From the NCBI GenBank assembly GCA_003508835.1, contig PUFA01000567.1, forward strand, positions 118,445 through 182,444: a DNA stretch of 64,000 nucleotides, read 5' to 3'. The notes below the pieces were generated by a model. The model ran no database searches. It was not told the origin of the DNA and saw only the letters and a program-made list of their open reading frames with translations. The stretch's first letter is position 1; each line of letters opens with the position of its first letter. The position numbers were made by a program, and so were the translations under genes. Source of the stretch: Eonycteris spelaea (lineage: Eukaryota > Chordata > Mammalia > Chiroptera > Pteropodidae). Below are positions 46,574 through 57,222 of this stretch, piece after piece.

Positions 46574-46611
46574 CACAGTGAGGGACTTCAGTGTGAGCCC
46601 AGTCACAAACC
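46574..46611 (+). promoter_or_regulatory. RSS of IGHV3 copy 3 (22-bp spacer as read)
   Basis: CACAGTG at 46574-46580 and TCACAAACC at 46603-46611. The spacer is 22 bp, one less than in copy 1 at the same place (agggac against aggtgac). A 22-bp spacer is tolerated, but a missing base in the read is also possible. Confidence 0.85.
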
Positions 46612-46642
46612 TCCCTGAGGGAGACTGGAGACAGACTTCAGG

Positions 46643-46657
46643 CCACCAGGGGGCGCT
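46643..46657 (+). promoter_or_regulatory. CTCF core motif beside IGHV3 copy 3 RSS
   Basis: CCACCAGGGGGCGCT, 69 bp from the heptamer, on the V strand. Confidence 0.7.
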
Positions 46658-48665
46658 CAGGGCGCACACAGCTCAGCACACACAGACCAGCCCAGCAGCA
46701 GGTGCAGAGGGAGCTGGGGAAGCGGCTTCCTGGTGGGAGCAGCGATTTCCTCTCAGGTCTCTCAGCTGCCTCCCAGGAGAATCACTGCTTCTTCTTCGTG
46801 GCTCTAATTTTCCACATTCTCACTGAAGGCGAGAAACAAAGAAGTAGCCTGTCTGTAGGTGGCACATCAGCAGTGCCTGGGGACCTTTCCTGCAGCAGCT
46901 TTCAGTGTGTCCTTTCTGATTTCTTGACAGAGAGACCCCCTGAGGGCTTTGTGTCTCTGAGGCTGGGAACTGTTTCCACACAGAGAGACACACACAGTGC
47001 AGGGACCGAGCTCAGGCTCTGACCCCACAGACACACGCTGTCCCCACATGGGCCTCCCTTCAGATAGGACACAGGGCCCACAAGGGAGCATCTGTCCCAG
47101 GACTCTATCCAATGCCATTTCTGTCCTGTCTACCACACACTACCCTCCAGTTCTCTACTTACTCACGTGTATTTTGAAACCCTTTCAAAATGACCACGTG
47201 ACATCTACTGTCCTAATCTCACTACTTCTTTTCAACATCCTGAGCTCCATGGGGCTGGAGCCCAGCTCTGTCTCATAGTGTCCACCCTGGCCAGTCACAG
47301 AATAGGGATTATGTGCATATATGACATTCACCTGTCCCCAGTCATCTGCTATTATTAATCTAACATGTCGGTCCATTTCTGGGCCCCCCAGGCAGGTTAT
47401 ACTCAGGGAGTCTAAAGGTGACCTGCTTGCCCTACGTGTCATGCACACTTATGATTCAAGGTCACACGGGAACTATTGAAGGACATGTCTGTCAGGTGGG
47501 GGCACAGCTGGTTGCTGACCACTGGGCACCACTAAGAACTCACAACCCTTATGACAGAGGACGTCAGGATGGACGCACCTGTACAGAGCACCGCGTGGGA
47601 CACCTCATCGGTGTCTGTGGTGAGACAGGGTCAGGGAACACGTTGGATGAGCCGGTCACTTCTCGTGGCACTTCTTTTCCAGACTCCTGTCCTAGTGGGG
47701 TGGAACCACCACACCATGACACCACTTAGCCTTTCTTGCCTCCTTAAAGCCCAATTGAAAATACTATCATTGAGAATTCAAACTCTACCATGCGAAGTTT
47801 GAGAGTCACAATTCCGTCCATAAAATTATACCTATAAACTCCAAAATCCATGGCTCTCTCTTATGGAAAATAAACTCTAACCCAATGTCCCCAAATATCT
47901 TACTCGTTACAGCATCAGCTCAAAGTGTAAAGTGCAAAGTCTCATCTAAACATCATCTCATCAGATATTGGTGGATCTTGAGGTATGATTCATCCTGAAG
48001 CGAACATCCTCTCATGGTATGAACCGACAAATGCAGACACGTTATGTGCCTCCAACATGTGATGATGGGGCAGTCACAGGGTAGACATTCCCATCCTGAA
48101 AGGGATGAAGAGGAAAGAAAGAGAAATGTTGGGCCAACGCTGGTCCACAACCCAGCAAGGCAATCCCGCCAGGCTTTGATGTTGGCGATGGTCCGCTCTG
48201 GCTGGATGTCCCTGCTCTGTACCCTCTGGATGGTGGTCCCACCTTGCAGACCCACTGAGTGCCGTCTCACCCTCTGGGCCCCATAGGGGAGTCTCGCTGC
48301 AGCTCTGCAGGGTGGTGGTCACACCCGCAGGCTCCGCTAGGTGGCAGTGACACTTGAGCTTGACTTGGTAGTCGTGTCACCTGTTAAATCTAGGGTGGTG
48401 GCTCAAGACTCTGAAAGCAAAGGAGTCCTCCCTGACGGTCCCCAGCTCCTCCAAGGCTGTTCTTCCTTTTCTTAAACAGAAGGGTGCTCACAGGCAACGT
48501 GGGTTATGATCCTTCTCTGTAGAATCCAAGAGGCCTGACCACCTTCCTCCATTCTGCCCATGAGTTATCCCATTGATTTCCAAATGACAGTGTTCGTGCT
48601 GGAATAACCAGAGTTCTGATCCTGGCTGGTGCAGAGATGGCTGATGAATCCTGCTGGTCTTGTCC
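46658..48665. repeat. 3' flank of IGHV3 copy 3
   Basis: Closely matches 10,027-12,024, including the possible LTR-internal-like stretch at 47,850-48,540. No gene is recognised. Confidence 0.6.
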
Positions 48666-51157
48666 ATGAAGTTTTCTGTCAGATCGTTGTTCAGCACCTC
48701 CTATCCTGCCTGCTTCATAAGAAACTCCACACTTCTGGCTCCATGGATGGGCTGGCTTCTTTCAAGTCCCTGAGTTCTGATTAGCATACATGGTACTGCC
48801 ATCTCTGATCCATCAATCTTCACACATATTTAACTAGAAGCAGCAAGAAGAACCAACCACTCCTGCCCTTTGCTTAGAAATCCCTAAGCTAACCACCCAC
48901 TTTCACTGCTCACAACTCTACCTTCCCCAAACCCCTGAAACCCACCAGCCAAGCTCTTTGACACTTTGTGACAAGGTCACATTTCCTGCAGAACCTGTGC
49001 CATGTTTCTGTTTCCATGGACACCGCATCAGCATGGCTCCCAGTGTCCACACTCTAAGCACCACTGTCCTCGTGACTGTGTCCGCATTCTCCCAGAGTGT
49101 GGGGCTTCCTCCACGGCTCTCCCGTCCTCTCTCTGAGCACTCCACACAGTAACCTATCACCCCTCACGGCAAGCTTGGAATTTTCTAGCAGGCACTTACA
49201 AGTCTCCCACCTCCTACCCATCACCAGCTTCCACGTCCACGTCCACCTTCTTCAGTGCTTGTTCCAGCAGCACCCGCTTCACAGTGCCACGGTCTGTCCC
49301 ATGTGCTCAAGTGTCATCACAACAATCAATGACTGGGGCTTAAATGACATAAATTTTTGTATCACCTGATGGGGTCAGGAATTCCAGGAGCGGGGCCAGA
49401 TGCATCGATACCTGCTGAGAATCCTTCCCACAGGCAGACAGCTGACCTCTAGGTGCAATGTCACGTGCTGGAAAGAGAGAGATGTGTCTCTTTTGCCCCT
49501 CTTTCACGAGGCCACCAGGTCCAGTGGGTGAGGACTCACCCTTACAGTCTCATTTAACCCTAACGCTTCCTAAGAACCCTTCTGCCATACAGTCCATGGT
49601 GAGTCAGGCTTCACCACATGAGTGGTGGGTGTATAGCTCACACATAGCGAGACCCCAGGGTTAACTGTGAGCAGGTTCGCTGACCAGAAGGACGTTCACC
49701 ACGTTCCTGGTTACGTCGGCACAGGCACAGGTTCCTGACAGCAGCGCTTACGAGACGTCCTCACGCAGAGGCCAGTGCCTCCCGGACGTGATCGTGGACC
49801 TCGTGTCCCAGCGCATCCTGGAGGCCAGGACTCCTGCGTCTCCTCCCGCCTGCTCCTAGCCCCGCTGGGACAGAGCGCTCTCGTGGGATGGCTCGTGTAT
49901 CAGGAGTGACACTTCCTGGCCCTGGTGTGAGGTGACACGTGCACCTTTTGGGACCAGCCAGGGAGACCGATGCCCTTTTAAAATGTGACCTCACCTGAGG
50001 TCCAGCAGGTCCCTTTCCTGTTGTTCTTTCCACATTGCAGCTTTTGGAAGAGACTTGACTTTGTTCAGTGATTTCATGTCCAGTGATGTCTGCCTGTCCA
50101 GATGCCACTTACACATAGTGAGATTGGATCCCCACATCTAATAACAGGTGAAAGGTCACCCCTGAGCACACATCTGGTGTGTGCATCTAATTCACTGAAT
50201 ACTGAAGGTGGACTCTGCATTGAGCCACATGGTGTGTATATGCAGAGTTCCTCAGAAGTGTCCTTCATTAGAGACACCTAAAGAACATAAATGGTCCAGC
50301 AAGTCTGCAACAGATCGGGACTCAGGGAAGGGCTGCCTGTGTTAGCGTATTCGTCTGCCACAGGCTAGGGTCTCCCTGGTGGTTCACAAAGCCCTTGCTT
50401 AGGATCTCTCTGCATAGGAATTAGGAGTGAACGAGGACAATTCTGTATATCAAGAGGTGAAGCCAGAAACATGTGGTGTCCCTGATGGAGCATCCTCAAT
50501 TCAGGGAACAGACATTCAATGCTGTCCTAGAAACACTGTGAGTCATGCCCTCTGAGCCCAGATGGAAGCTTCCCCTGCAGGATGGGGGCTGGGCTGCAGG
50601 GGGTGATCAGGACCCGCCCAGCAAGGGTTGTGTACCCAGAGTAGGTGCAGAGGGTGTGAGGGAAGGGATTCCTCTGAGAGCCTAGAGATTCCTCTTTCTA
50701 CAAATCATTTAAATTTCCAAAAAGACAGAGACTGCAGAAGCAAAAGTAGATATTCCAGCTATCAGACCCATTTGCCAATATCGAGAAGGCAATAAGAACC
50801 ACATACCAAGGTGCAGGTCTGGGGCTTCTAGACGTCTGAATTGTGATGAAACTGGTGGCAGGGCGTGTTTACGAGGTGTGGCATGTAAGAGACACACTGA
50901 CCAGGATATACGAGGTCTGACATCAGAGCCCAGATGGATCCCCATGTCACTCAAGGAAGGTGCACAGTGAGGAGACATCTTTTTGGACTCGTTCCTCAGA
51001 GGGGAAAGCTCTGTCTGCACAGAGATTAGGGACCTGATAGGGACACATGTCCCCCAACAACAATTTGGTCCTGGGCGATCCGATGCCCACTGACCATAAC
51101 CCTGTCTCATCGACCTTCTCTCAGGTGGGGCCAAGTCTTCAGCTATGAATACTCCGC
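48666..51157. other. 5' flank block leading to the IGHV7-like gene
   Basis: The first part matches window position 1 onward. From about 49,860 it is closest to 13,250 and 31,540. It is therefore a mosaic of the unit 1 and unit 2/3 flanks. No gene is recognised. Confidence 0.55.
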
Positions 51158-51174
51158 CTCATGAATATGCAAAT
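51158..51174 (+). promoter_or_regulatory. VH1-type promoter of the IGHV7-like gene
   Basis: CTCATGA at 51158-51164 and ATGCAAAT at 51167-51174, 100 nt before the leader ATG. It is identical in layout to the IGHV1 promoters. Confidence 0.85.
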
Positions 51175-51273
51175 GAGCCGAGGTGCACTAGGTTAAGTAG
51201 GGACCTGTCTGTGTCCTCACAGCACCCACCATCACGCCTTCTCCACAGAGGCCCTGACGGCACCTCCCTCAGC

Positions 51274-51653
51274 ATGGACTGGAGCTGGAGCATCCTCCTC
51301 CTGGTGGCAGTGGTGACAGGTAAGGGGATCCCCAGCCTCTCCACAGGTGTCCACGCCCAGGTGCAGCTGGTGCAGTCTGGGGCCGAGGTGAGGAAGCCTG
51401 GGGCCTCCGTGAAGGTCTCCTGCAAGGCTTCCGGATACGCCTTCACCAGCTATGCTATGAATTGGGTGCGACAGGCACCAGGTCAAGGGCTTGAGTGGAT
51501 GGGATGGATCAACGCAAATACAGGAAAACCAACGTATGCCCAGGGCTTCTCAGGACGATTTGTGTTCTCCTTGGACACCAGTGCCAGCACGGCCTTTCTG
51601 CAGATCAATGGCCTGAGGTCGGAAGACACGGCCACATATTACTGTGCAAGAGA
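51274..51653 (+). CDS. IGHV7-like V segment with a 27-nt leader intron
   Basis: Leader exon 51274-51319 (46 nt, [15 protein letters not shown]), intron 51320-51346, V exon 51347-51653. The V exon is fully open: [37 protein letters not shown], then [28 protein letters not shown] and YYCAR. The CDR2-FR3 part ([16 protein letters not shown]) is diagnostic of IGHV7, while FR1 and the leader are those of the local IGHV1 genes. The intron keeps GT and AG but is only 27 nt, against 82 nt in the IGHV1 at 56,749. It is below the known minimum for mammalian splicing. It is also in frame and stop-free, so an unspliced transcript reads straight through with nine extra residues (GKGIPSLST). Expression is uncertain. 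Confidence 0.85.
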
Positions 51654-51692
51654 CACAGTGTGACAGCTCACATCCTGAGAGTGACAGAAACC
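51654..51692 (+). promoter_or_regulatory. RSS of the IGHV7-like gene (VH1 type)
   Basis: CACAGTG at 51654-51660, a 23-bp spacer and ACAGAAACC at 51684-51692. This is the clan I-type RSS shared with the IGHV1 at 57,184. Confidence 0.9.
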
Positions 51693-51732
51693 CTGAGGGA
51701 GAGGGCAGCTGTGCCGTGCCGAGGAAGTGACA

Positions 51733-51865
51733 GTGGTGACACATACTACAGCCCGTCCCTGAAGAGTCGCACCTCCATCTCCAGAGACACGTCCAAGAAC
51801 CAGTTCTCCCTGCAGCTGAACTCTGTGACCCGCGAGGACACCGCGGTGTATTACTGTACAAGAGA
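51733..51865 (+). pseudogene. Truncated IGHV4 tail (CDR2 to FR3)
   Basis: Beginning abruptly about 40 nt after the IGHV7-like nonamer, this is the back part of an IGHV4 exon: [20 protein letters not shown], then [12 protein letters not shown] and YYCTR. It is nearly the same as 3,690-3,822. Leader, FR1, CDR1 and FR2 are absent, so it cannot encode a V domain. The frame is open. It arose by deletion or recombination joining the VH1/7-type flank to CDR2 of an IGHV4. Confidence 0.9.
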
Positions 51866-51904
51866 CACAGTGAGGGGACCTCAGTGTGAGCTCAGACACG
51901 AAGC
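51866..51904 (+). promoter_or_regulatory. RSS of the IGHV4 tail (23-bp spacer)
   Basis: CACAGTG at 51866-51872, a 23-bp spacer and ACACGAAGC at 51896-51904. This is the second 23-RSS within 215 bp. The nonamer is weaker than that of the upstream RSS. Confidence 0.85.
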
Positions 51905-51947
51905 TCCCTGAGAGACTCTGGAGGGGGAGCTGCAGGGGCCCATCAGG

Positions 51948-51962
51948 CCACCAGGGGGCGCT
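51948..51962 (+). promoter_or_regulatory. CTCF core motif beyond the IGHV4 tail
   Basis: CCACCAGGGGGCGCT, 82 bp from the IGHV4-tail heptamer and 294 bp from the IGHV7-like heptamer, on the V strand. It is the nearest CTCF-like site to the IGHV7-like gene. Confidence 0.7.
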
Positions 51963-53985
51963 CAGGTCACACACAGCACAGCACACACAGACCAGACCAG
52001 TAGCAGGTGCAGAGGGACATGAGAAAGGGCTTCCTGTTGGCAGCAGTGATTTCCTCTCAGAGTTCTCAGCTGCCCATGGGCACAACCCTGACTTTTTCAA
52101 CATGGCTCTAAATTCTCCTGTTCTCACTGCAGACTAAAATGAAAACGCATCTTGTCTGTCTGTAGACGACATGTCACTGGTGGCTGGGGACCTTCCTTCG
52201 CAGTTTTCCATGTGTCTTTTTCACGTCTCAGCAGAGGGACCATCCTGAGGGCTGTCTTCTTCCCTGTGGCTGGAAAAGACCTGCACAAAGAGAGACCGGC
52301 ACAGTGCAGACCCCTGTGTGCTGAGCTCAGGCTCCCTGTCCCCACAGGCACACACTGTCCCCACATGAGCCCTCCCTTCACAGGACACATGGCCACAGGG
52401 GTAGGATCAGCCCCCAGGACGCCACACAATGCCATTTCTGTCCTGCCTACAACACAGTACGCTCCAGATCTTCTCTTACTCAGTGGATTTTGAAACCCTC
52501 CCAACACTGCCAGGTGTCGTCTACTGTCCTAACTACACTAAGTCTGTCCTTCACCCTGAGCTCCATGGGGCTGGAGCTGAACTCAATCTCCCAGCCTCCA
52601 CCCTGGCTGGTCACAACGGAGAGATTATGTAAATACTTTGGATTCACCTGTCCCAAGTTCATCTCCTGTTGTTTTTCTAACACATCTGTCCATTAGTGGA
52701 TCCCCCAGACACGTTAACCTCAGTGATACTAATGTGACTTCCTTAGCATACATGTCATGCACAATGCGAATCATGGTAACACAGGCACTATTGAAGGACA
52801 GGTCTGGGTCAGGTGGGGGCACAGCTGGCTGCTGTCCCATGGGCAGCACTAAGAACTCAGAAACCTGATGAAAGAAAATACCTTGAAGGAGCAATGTACA
52901 CAGAGCATCAAGCTAAACACCTCATTGTTGCCATGGTGATCCAGGAGTCAGGGTACACGTTGGATGTGCTGGTCACTTCTCATGTCTCCCTCTTTACACA
53001 AAGCTCAAGTCGTTGTGGGTGGGACCACCACACCGTGACCTCACTTAGCCTTTCAAGCCTCCTCAATGTGCTGTTTTAAACAGCAACATTGAGAAATCAG
53101 ATTACAGGGTAATGATTTTGAATAGCAGAATCCATCCGTAGGATTCCACCAACGGAACTTAAAATTCATGTCTTTCTTTATGTAAAATGCATTACCTCTA
53201 ACCCAACTCTCCCAAATGTCATACCCATTGCAGAACCAACTCTAAAGTCTTAGGTCCAAATCTCAACGAAGCATCATCTCATCAGATATGGTGAAACTTG
53301 GCATATGATTCAATCTGAGACGACAATCCTCTCCAACTGAGAGTCTATAAAACATGATGAATTATGTGCTTCCAAACTACGATGGAGGGGCCGGCAGAGG
53401 GCAGAGCCCCCCATTCCACAATGGCTACAGAGGAGAGAGGGAAGGAGCGGAGGACGGCAAGCTGGCCCAAACACTAGCGAGGCAAGCCCCATGGGATGGG
53501 AGGTTGGAGACAATCCTCTTTGGCTGGATGCCTGCACGCTGTGCCCTGTGCTTGGAGGTCACTTCGTGGACACACTGAGGTGCTGTCTCACCATCTGGAC
53601 TCTCTATGACAGTCTCTCTGTGACTGTTGGTTGGCAGTCACACCCCTGTCACTGCCAGGCGGTGGACAATCCAAAGGCTTTGATTGGAGGTCGTGTCACC
53701 TCTAACACTGAGGCTATGGCCCAGGCCTAGAAATCAAGGAGTCGTCCCTGATCCTCTCTGAGTCTCCTCCAAGGCCATTCGTCCCCCTTCTTAAAAATAC
53801 TGCATCTTCACGGCCAGTGTTTTGTAAAACCCGTGAAGTCTGACGTCTCCCTTCATTCCATCCCACCTCTTCTCTCCTTCATTTCAAAGAGGCATCACTT
53901 CCGCAGGACTCATTACGCCTCCCTTAGTGGATGACGCAGAGATGGCTGATGAGACCCGCTGGTCAGGCCCTAGGTTGATGGGTTG
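51963..53985. other. 3' flank of the IGHV4 tail
   Basis: Homologous to 3,919-4,640, then diverged from 10,740-11,940 and 47,380-48,540. No gene is recognised. Confidence 0.5.
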
Positions 53986-53989
53986 AGAT

Positions 53990-54165
53990 TATTTTATTTA
54001 TTTATTTTTACATATTATTTTTTCTTTCCCCTTCCCACTTCCCTCTGGTAACCACTAGTCCATTGTCCTTGTCCATGAGTCTCTGCTTGTTTGTCCTCTT
54101 CATTCGTTACTTTTAAGTTTACATCACATAGAAGTGATATCATGTGATTTTTTTTATAAAATCAT
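53990..54165 (-). mobile_element. L1 3' end, antisense
   Basis: ccttcccacttccctctggt and taaccactag, then cacatagaagtgatatcatg, are the reverse of an L1 3' end. Short and non-coding. Confidence 0.6.
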
Positions 54166-56632
54166 TTTCAGCAATGCTTCTTCTGCCCTCTTCAGAAGAT
54201 ACTCCACGATTTTGGCTTATGGATGGACTGGCCATTTTCACAAATCCAAATTCGGAATCACACTGGATTCATACAGCTGTCCTTGCTCCATCACTACCCT
54301 ATCACACTTTCCTAGAAGCAGCAGGAGGAACCAGTCACTCCCACTCTTAGCTTAGTAAACCGTGCAGATAAATACACACTTTCACTGCTCACAGCTCTAC
54401 CTTCAGCTTCACCCTAAAACCTGGCCACCCACATGCGTTCACCTTGTGAAAAGGTCACCTTTACTCCAGAGCCTGTGACCTGTTCTCGTTTCCATGGACA
54501 CCGCATCAGAATGACTCCCAGTGTCCACACTCCAACCACCGCTGTCCTCGTGACTGTGTGCGCATTCTCCCAGAGTGTGGGAGCTTCCTCCACGGCTCTC
54601 CCGTCATCTCTCTGAGCTCTCCACACAGTAACCTGTATCACCCCTCACGGCAAGCTGGGAAATTTCTAGCAGGCACTTACGAGTCTCCCACCTCCTACCC
54701 ATCACCTGCTTCCACGTCCACGTCCACCTTCTTCAGTGCTTGTTCCAGCAGCACCCACTTCTCAGTGCCATGGTCTGTCGCATGTGCTCAAGTTGTCATC
54801 ACAACAGTCAATGACTGGGTGGCTTAAATGACAGAAATTAATTATCTCACATTGTGGGGACTGGAAAATCCAAGGCAGTGTGCGGAGACCTTGATTCCTG
54901 GTGAGAAATCCTTCCCTCAGGGAAACAGCTGACTTCTAGATGCAATGTCACGTGATGGAGAAAGGGAGAGATGTGTCTCTTTTGTCCCCTCTTCTCACAA
55001 GGCCACCAGGTCCAGCGGGTGAAGACTCACCCTTACAGTCTCATTTAACCCTAACACTTCCTAAGACCCCTTCTGTCATACAGTCCATGGTGAGTCAGGC
55101 TTCACCACATGAGTGGTGGGCGTACAGCTCACACATAGCGAGACCCCACGGTTAACTGTGAGCAGGTTCGTTGACCAGAAGGACGTTCTTCACATTCCTC
55201 GTTATGTTGGGACAGGCACAGGTTCCTGACAGCAGCGCTTACGAGAGGTTCTCACGCAGAGGCCAGTGCCTCCCGGACGTGATCGTGGACCTCGTGTCCC
55301 AGCGCATCCTGGAGGCCAGGACTCCTGCATCTCCTCCCGCCTGCTCTCAGCTCCCCCTGGGACAGAAGCTCTCATGGGTTGGCTCGTGTTTCAGGAGGGA
55401 CAGTTCCTGGTCCTGGTGTGAGGTGACACATGCACCTATGAGTCCAGCCAGGGGGACCGATGCCCTTTCAAATGTGACCTCACCTGAGGTCTAATGCATC
55501 TGTGCCTGTTGCACTCTCCAGACTCCAGCTTCCTGGGAGACCCTTGACATTGCTATTCCGTTCAGTGATTTCACGTCCAGGGAGGTCTCTGCAGGTGCCA
55601 CTTATACGGAGTGAGTTTTGATCCCTACATCTAGTACAGGTCAAGGTGCCCTCTGAGCACACATCGAGTGTGTGCATCTCATTCACTGAATAGTGGAAGT
55701 AGATGTGCCTTGGGCAACGTAGTGTGTATCCACAGGGTTTCTCAGAAGCGTCCTTCATTAGAAAAACCTAAAGAACATAAATGGTCCAGCAAGTCTCCAA
55801 AACCTTGTGGACTCAGGGAAGAGCTGATTGTGTCACTGCATCCGTCAGCCTCAGGGAAGAGGTTCCCTTGTTTAGGATCACCCCGCACAGTAATTGGGGG
55901 TGAGTGAAGCCAATTTACTATATCAAGAGGTGAAGCCAAAAGCATACGGTGCCCCTGAGGGAGCATCCGGATGTCAGGGCACAGACATTTAATACCGTCC
56001 TAGAAACACTGTGAGTCATGCCCTCTGAGCCCAGATGGCACCTTCCCCTGCAGGATGGGGGCTGGGCTGCAGGGGGCGCTCAGGAACCACCCTGAGGGGT
56101 TGTGCATTCAGAGTAGTTCCAGAGGGTGTGAGGGAGGGGATTTCTCTGAGGGCCTGGGGCTTCCTCTTTCCACAGATCACCTAAATTTCCAATTAGACAG
56201 AGATTGCAGAAGTAAAAATAGATATTCTATTTGGCAGGACCATTTGCCAGTTTTAAGAGAGCAACAAGAACCACACTATAAGGGGCAGGTCTGAAGCCTC
56301 GAGACATCTGAAGTGTGGGGAACTGGTGGCAGGGCGTGTGTTACCAGGTGTGCCATTTAGGACAGCCGGACCCAGGAATACGAGATGTGTCATAAGAGCC
56401 CAGATGCATCCAGTCTCGCCGTGTCACGCAAAAGGGATGCGCAGAGAAGAGACGTCCTGTAGGATTTTTTCTTCAGAGGGAAAAGGTCTGTCTGCACAGA
56501 GATCAGACACCTGACAGGGTCACATGTGCACAAGAAGCATTTGTACCTGGGACACCATATGCTCATTGACCACAGTTTCTGTGTCATCGATTCTCTCAGG
56601 TGGGGCCAAGTCTTCAGCTGTGAATACTCTGC
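54166..56632. other. 5' flank block leading to the intact IGHV1
   Basis: From about 55,100 it is closest to 950-2,480 of unit 1 rather than to units 2-4. This indicates that units 1 and 5 share a flank type. No gene is recognised. Confidence 0.55.
56067..56080 (+). promoter_or_regulatory. CTCF-like core upstream of the intact IGHV1
   Basis: CTGCAGGGGGCGCT, the same as 1,913-1,926. The equivalent positions in units 2, 3 and 4 are mutated. Confidence 0.4.
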
Positions 56633-56649
56633 CTCATGAATATGCAAAT
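56633..56649 (+). promoter_or_regulatory. VH1 promoter (heptamer + octamer)
   Basis: CTCATGA at 56633-56639 and ATGCAAAT at 56642-56649, about 100 nt before the ATG. Confidence 0.85.
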
Positions 56650-56748
56650 GAGCTGCGGTGCACTAGGTTAAGTAGGGACCTGTCTGTGTCCTCACAGCAC
56701 CCACCATCACACCTTCCCCCACAGAGACCCTGACGGCACTCCCTCAGC

Positions 56749-57183
56749 ATGGACTGGAGCTGGAGCGTCCTCCTCCTGGTGGCACTGGCGACAGGTAAGG
56801 GGATCCCCAGCCCTGGGATGTTTGGGGCACCAGGGCCAGTCAGGGCTCTGCACCCACTGCTGTCTCCTCTCCACAGGTGTCCACGCCCAGGTGCAGCTGG
56901 TGCAGTCTGGGGCCGAGGTGAGGAAGCCCGGGGCCTCCGTGAAGGTCTCCTGCAAGGATTCCAAGAATACCTACAGGAGCTACTATATCCACTGGGTGCG
57001 ACAGGCACCAGGTCAAGGGCTTGAGTGGATGGGAGAGGTTAACCCTAACAGTGGTAGCACAGGCTACGCGCAGAAGTTCAAGAGCAAAGTCACCTTCACT
57101 GCAGACAAGTCCACCAGCACAGCCTACATGGAGCTGAGCAGTCTGAGGCCTGAGGACACGGCCATGTATTACTGTGCGAGAGA
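56749..57183 (+). CDS. IGHV1-family V segment, intact and apparently functional
   Basis: Leader exon 56749-56794 (46 nt, [15 protein letters not shown]), intron 56795-56876 (82 nt, GT...AG), V exon 56877-57183, with no stop or frameshift. The V domain has FR1 [20 protein letters not shown], the Cys anchor, FR2 [18 protein letters not shown]2 [10 protein letters not shown]3 [20 protein letters not shown] and the YYCAR end. It would give the heavy-chain variable domain after joining to D and J, and VHA|QV is the expected signal cleavage point. CDR1 is unusual: [11 protein letters not shown] replaces the [11 protein letters not shown] of the local copies, losing the conserved Gly and adding charge. 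A perfect promoter and RSS support function. No CTCF site follows. Confidence 0.92.
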
Positions 57184-57222
57184 CACAGTGTGACGCCCCA
57201 CATCCTGCGAGTGACAGAAACC
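57184..57222 (+). promoter_or_regulatory. RSS of the intact IGHV1 (23-bp spacer)
   Basis: CACAGTG at 57184-57190, a 23-bp spacer and ACAGAAACC at 57214-57222. This is the clan I-type RSS. Confidence 0.92.

Larger units (their letters stand above)
31370..46610 (+). repeat. 18-kb tandem segmental duplication, copy B
   Basis: Collinear with 13,070-28,555. Most differences are single-base indels, plus the missing second 159-bp repeat. The shared L1 insertions show that these preceded the duplication. Confidence 0.9.

Noticed and set aside
51145..51273. Upstream extension of the IGHV7-like frame from 51,145
   Set aside because: The frame happens to be open through the octamer region, but the leader start at 51,274 (MDWSWS) is conserved in all IGHV1/7 copies and lies the right distance after the promoter.
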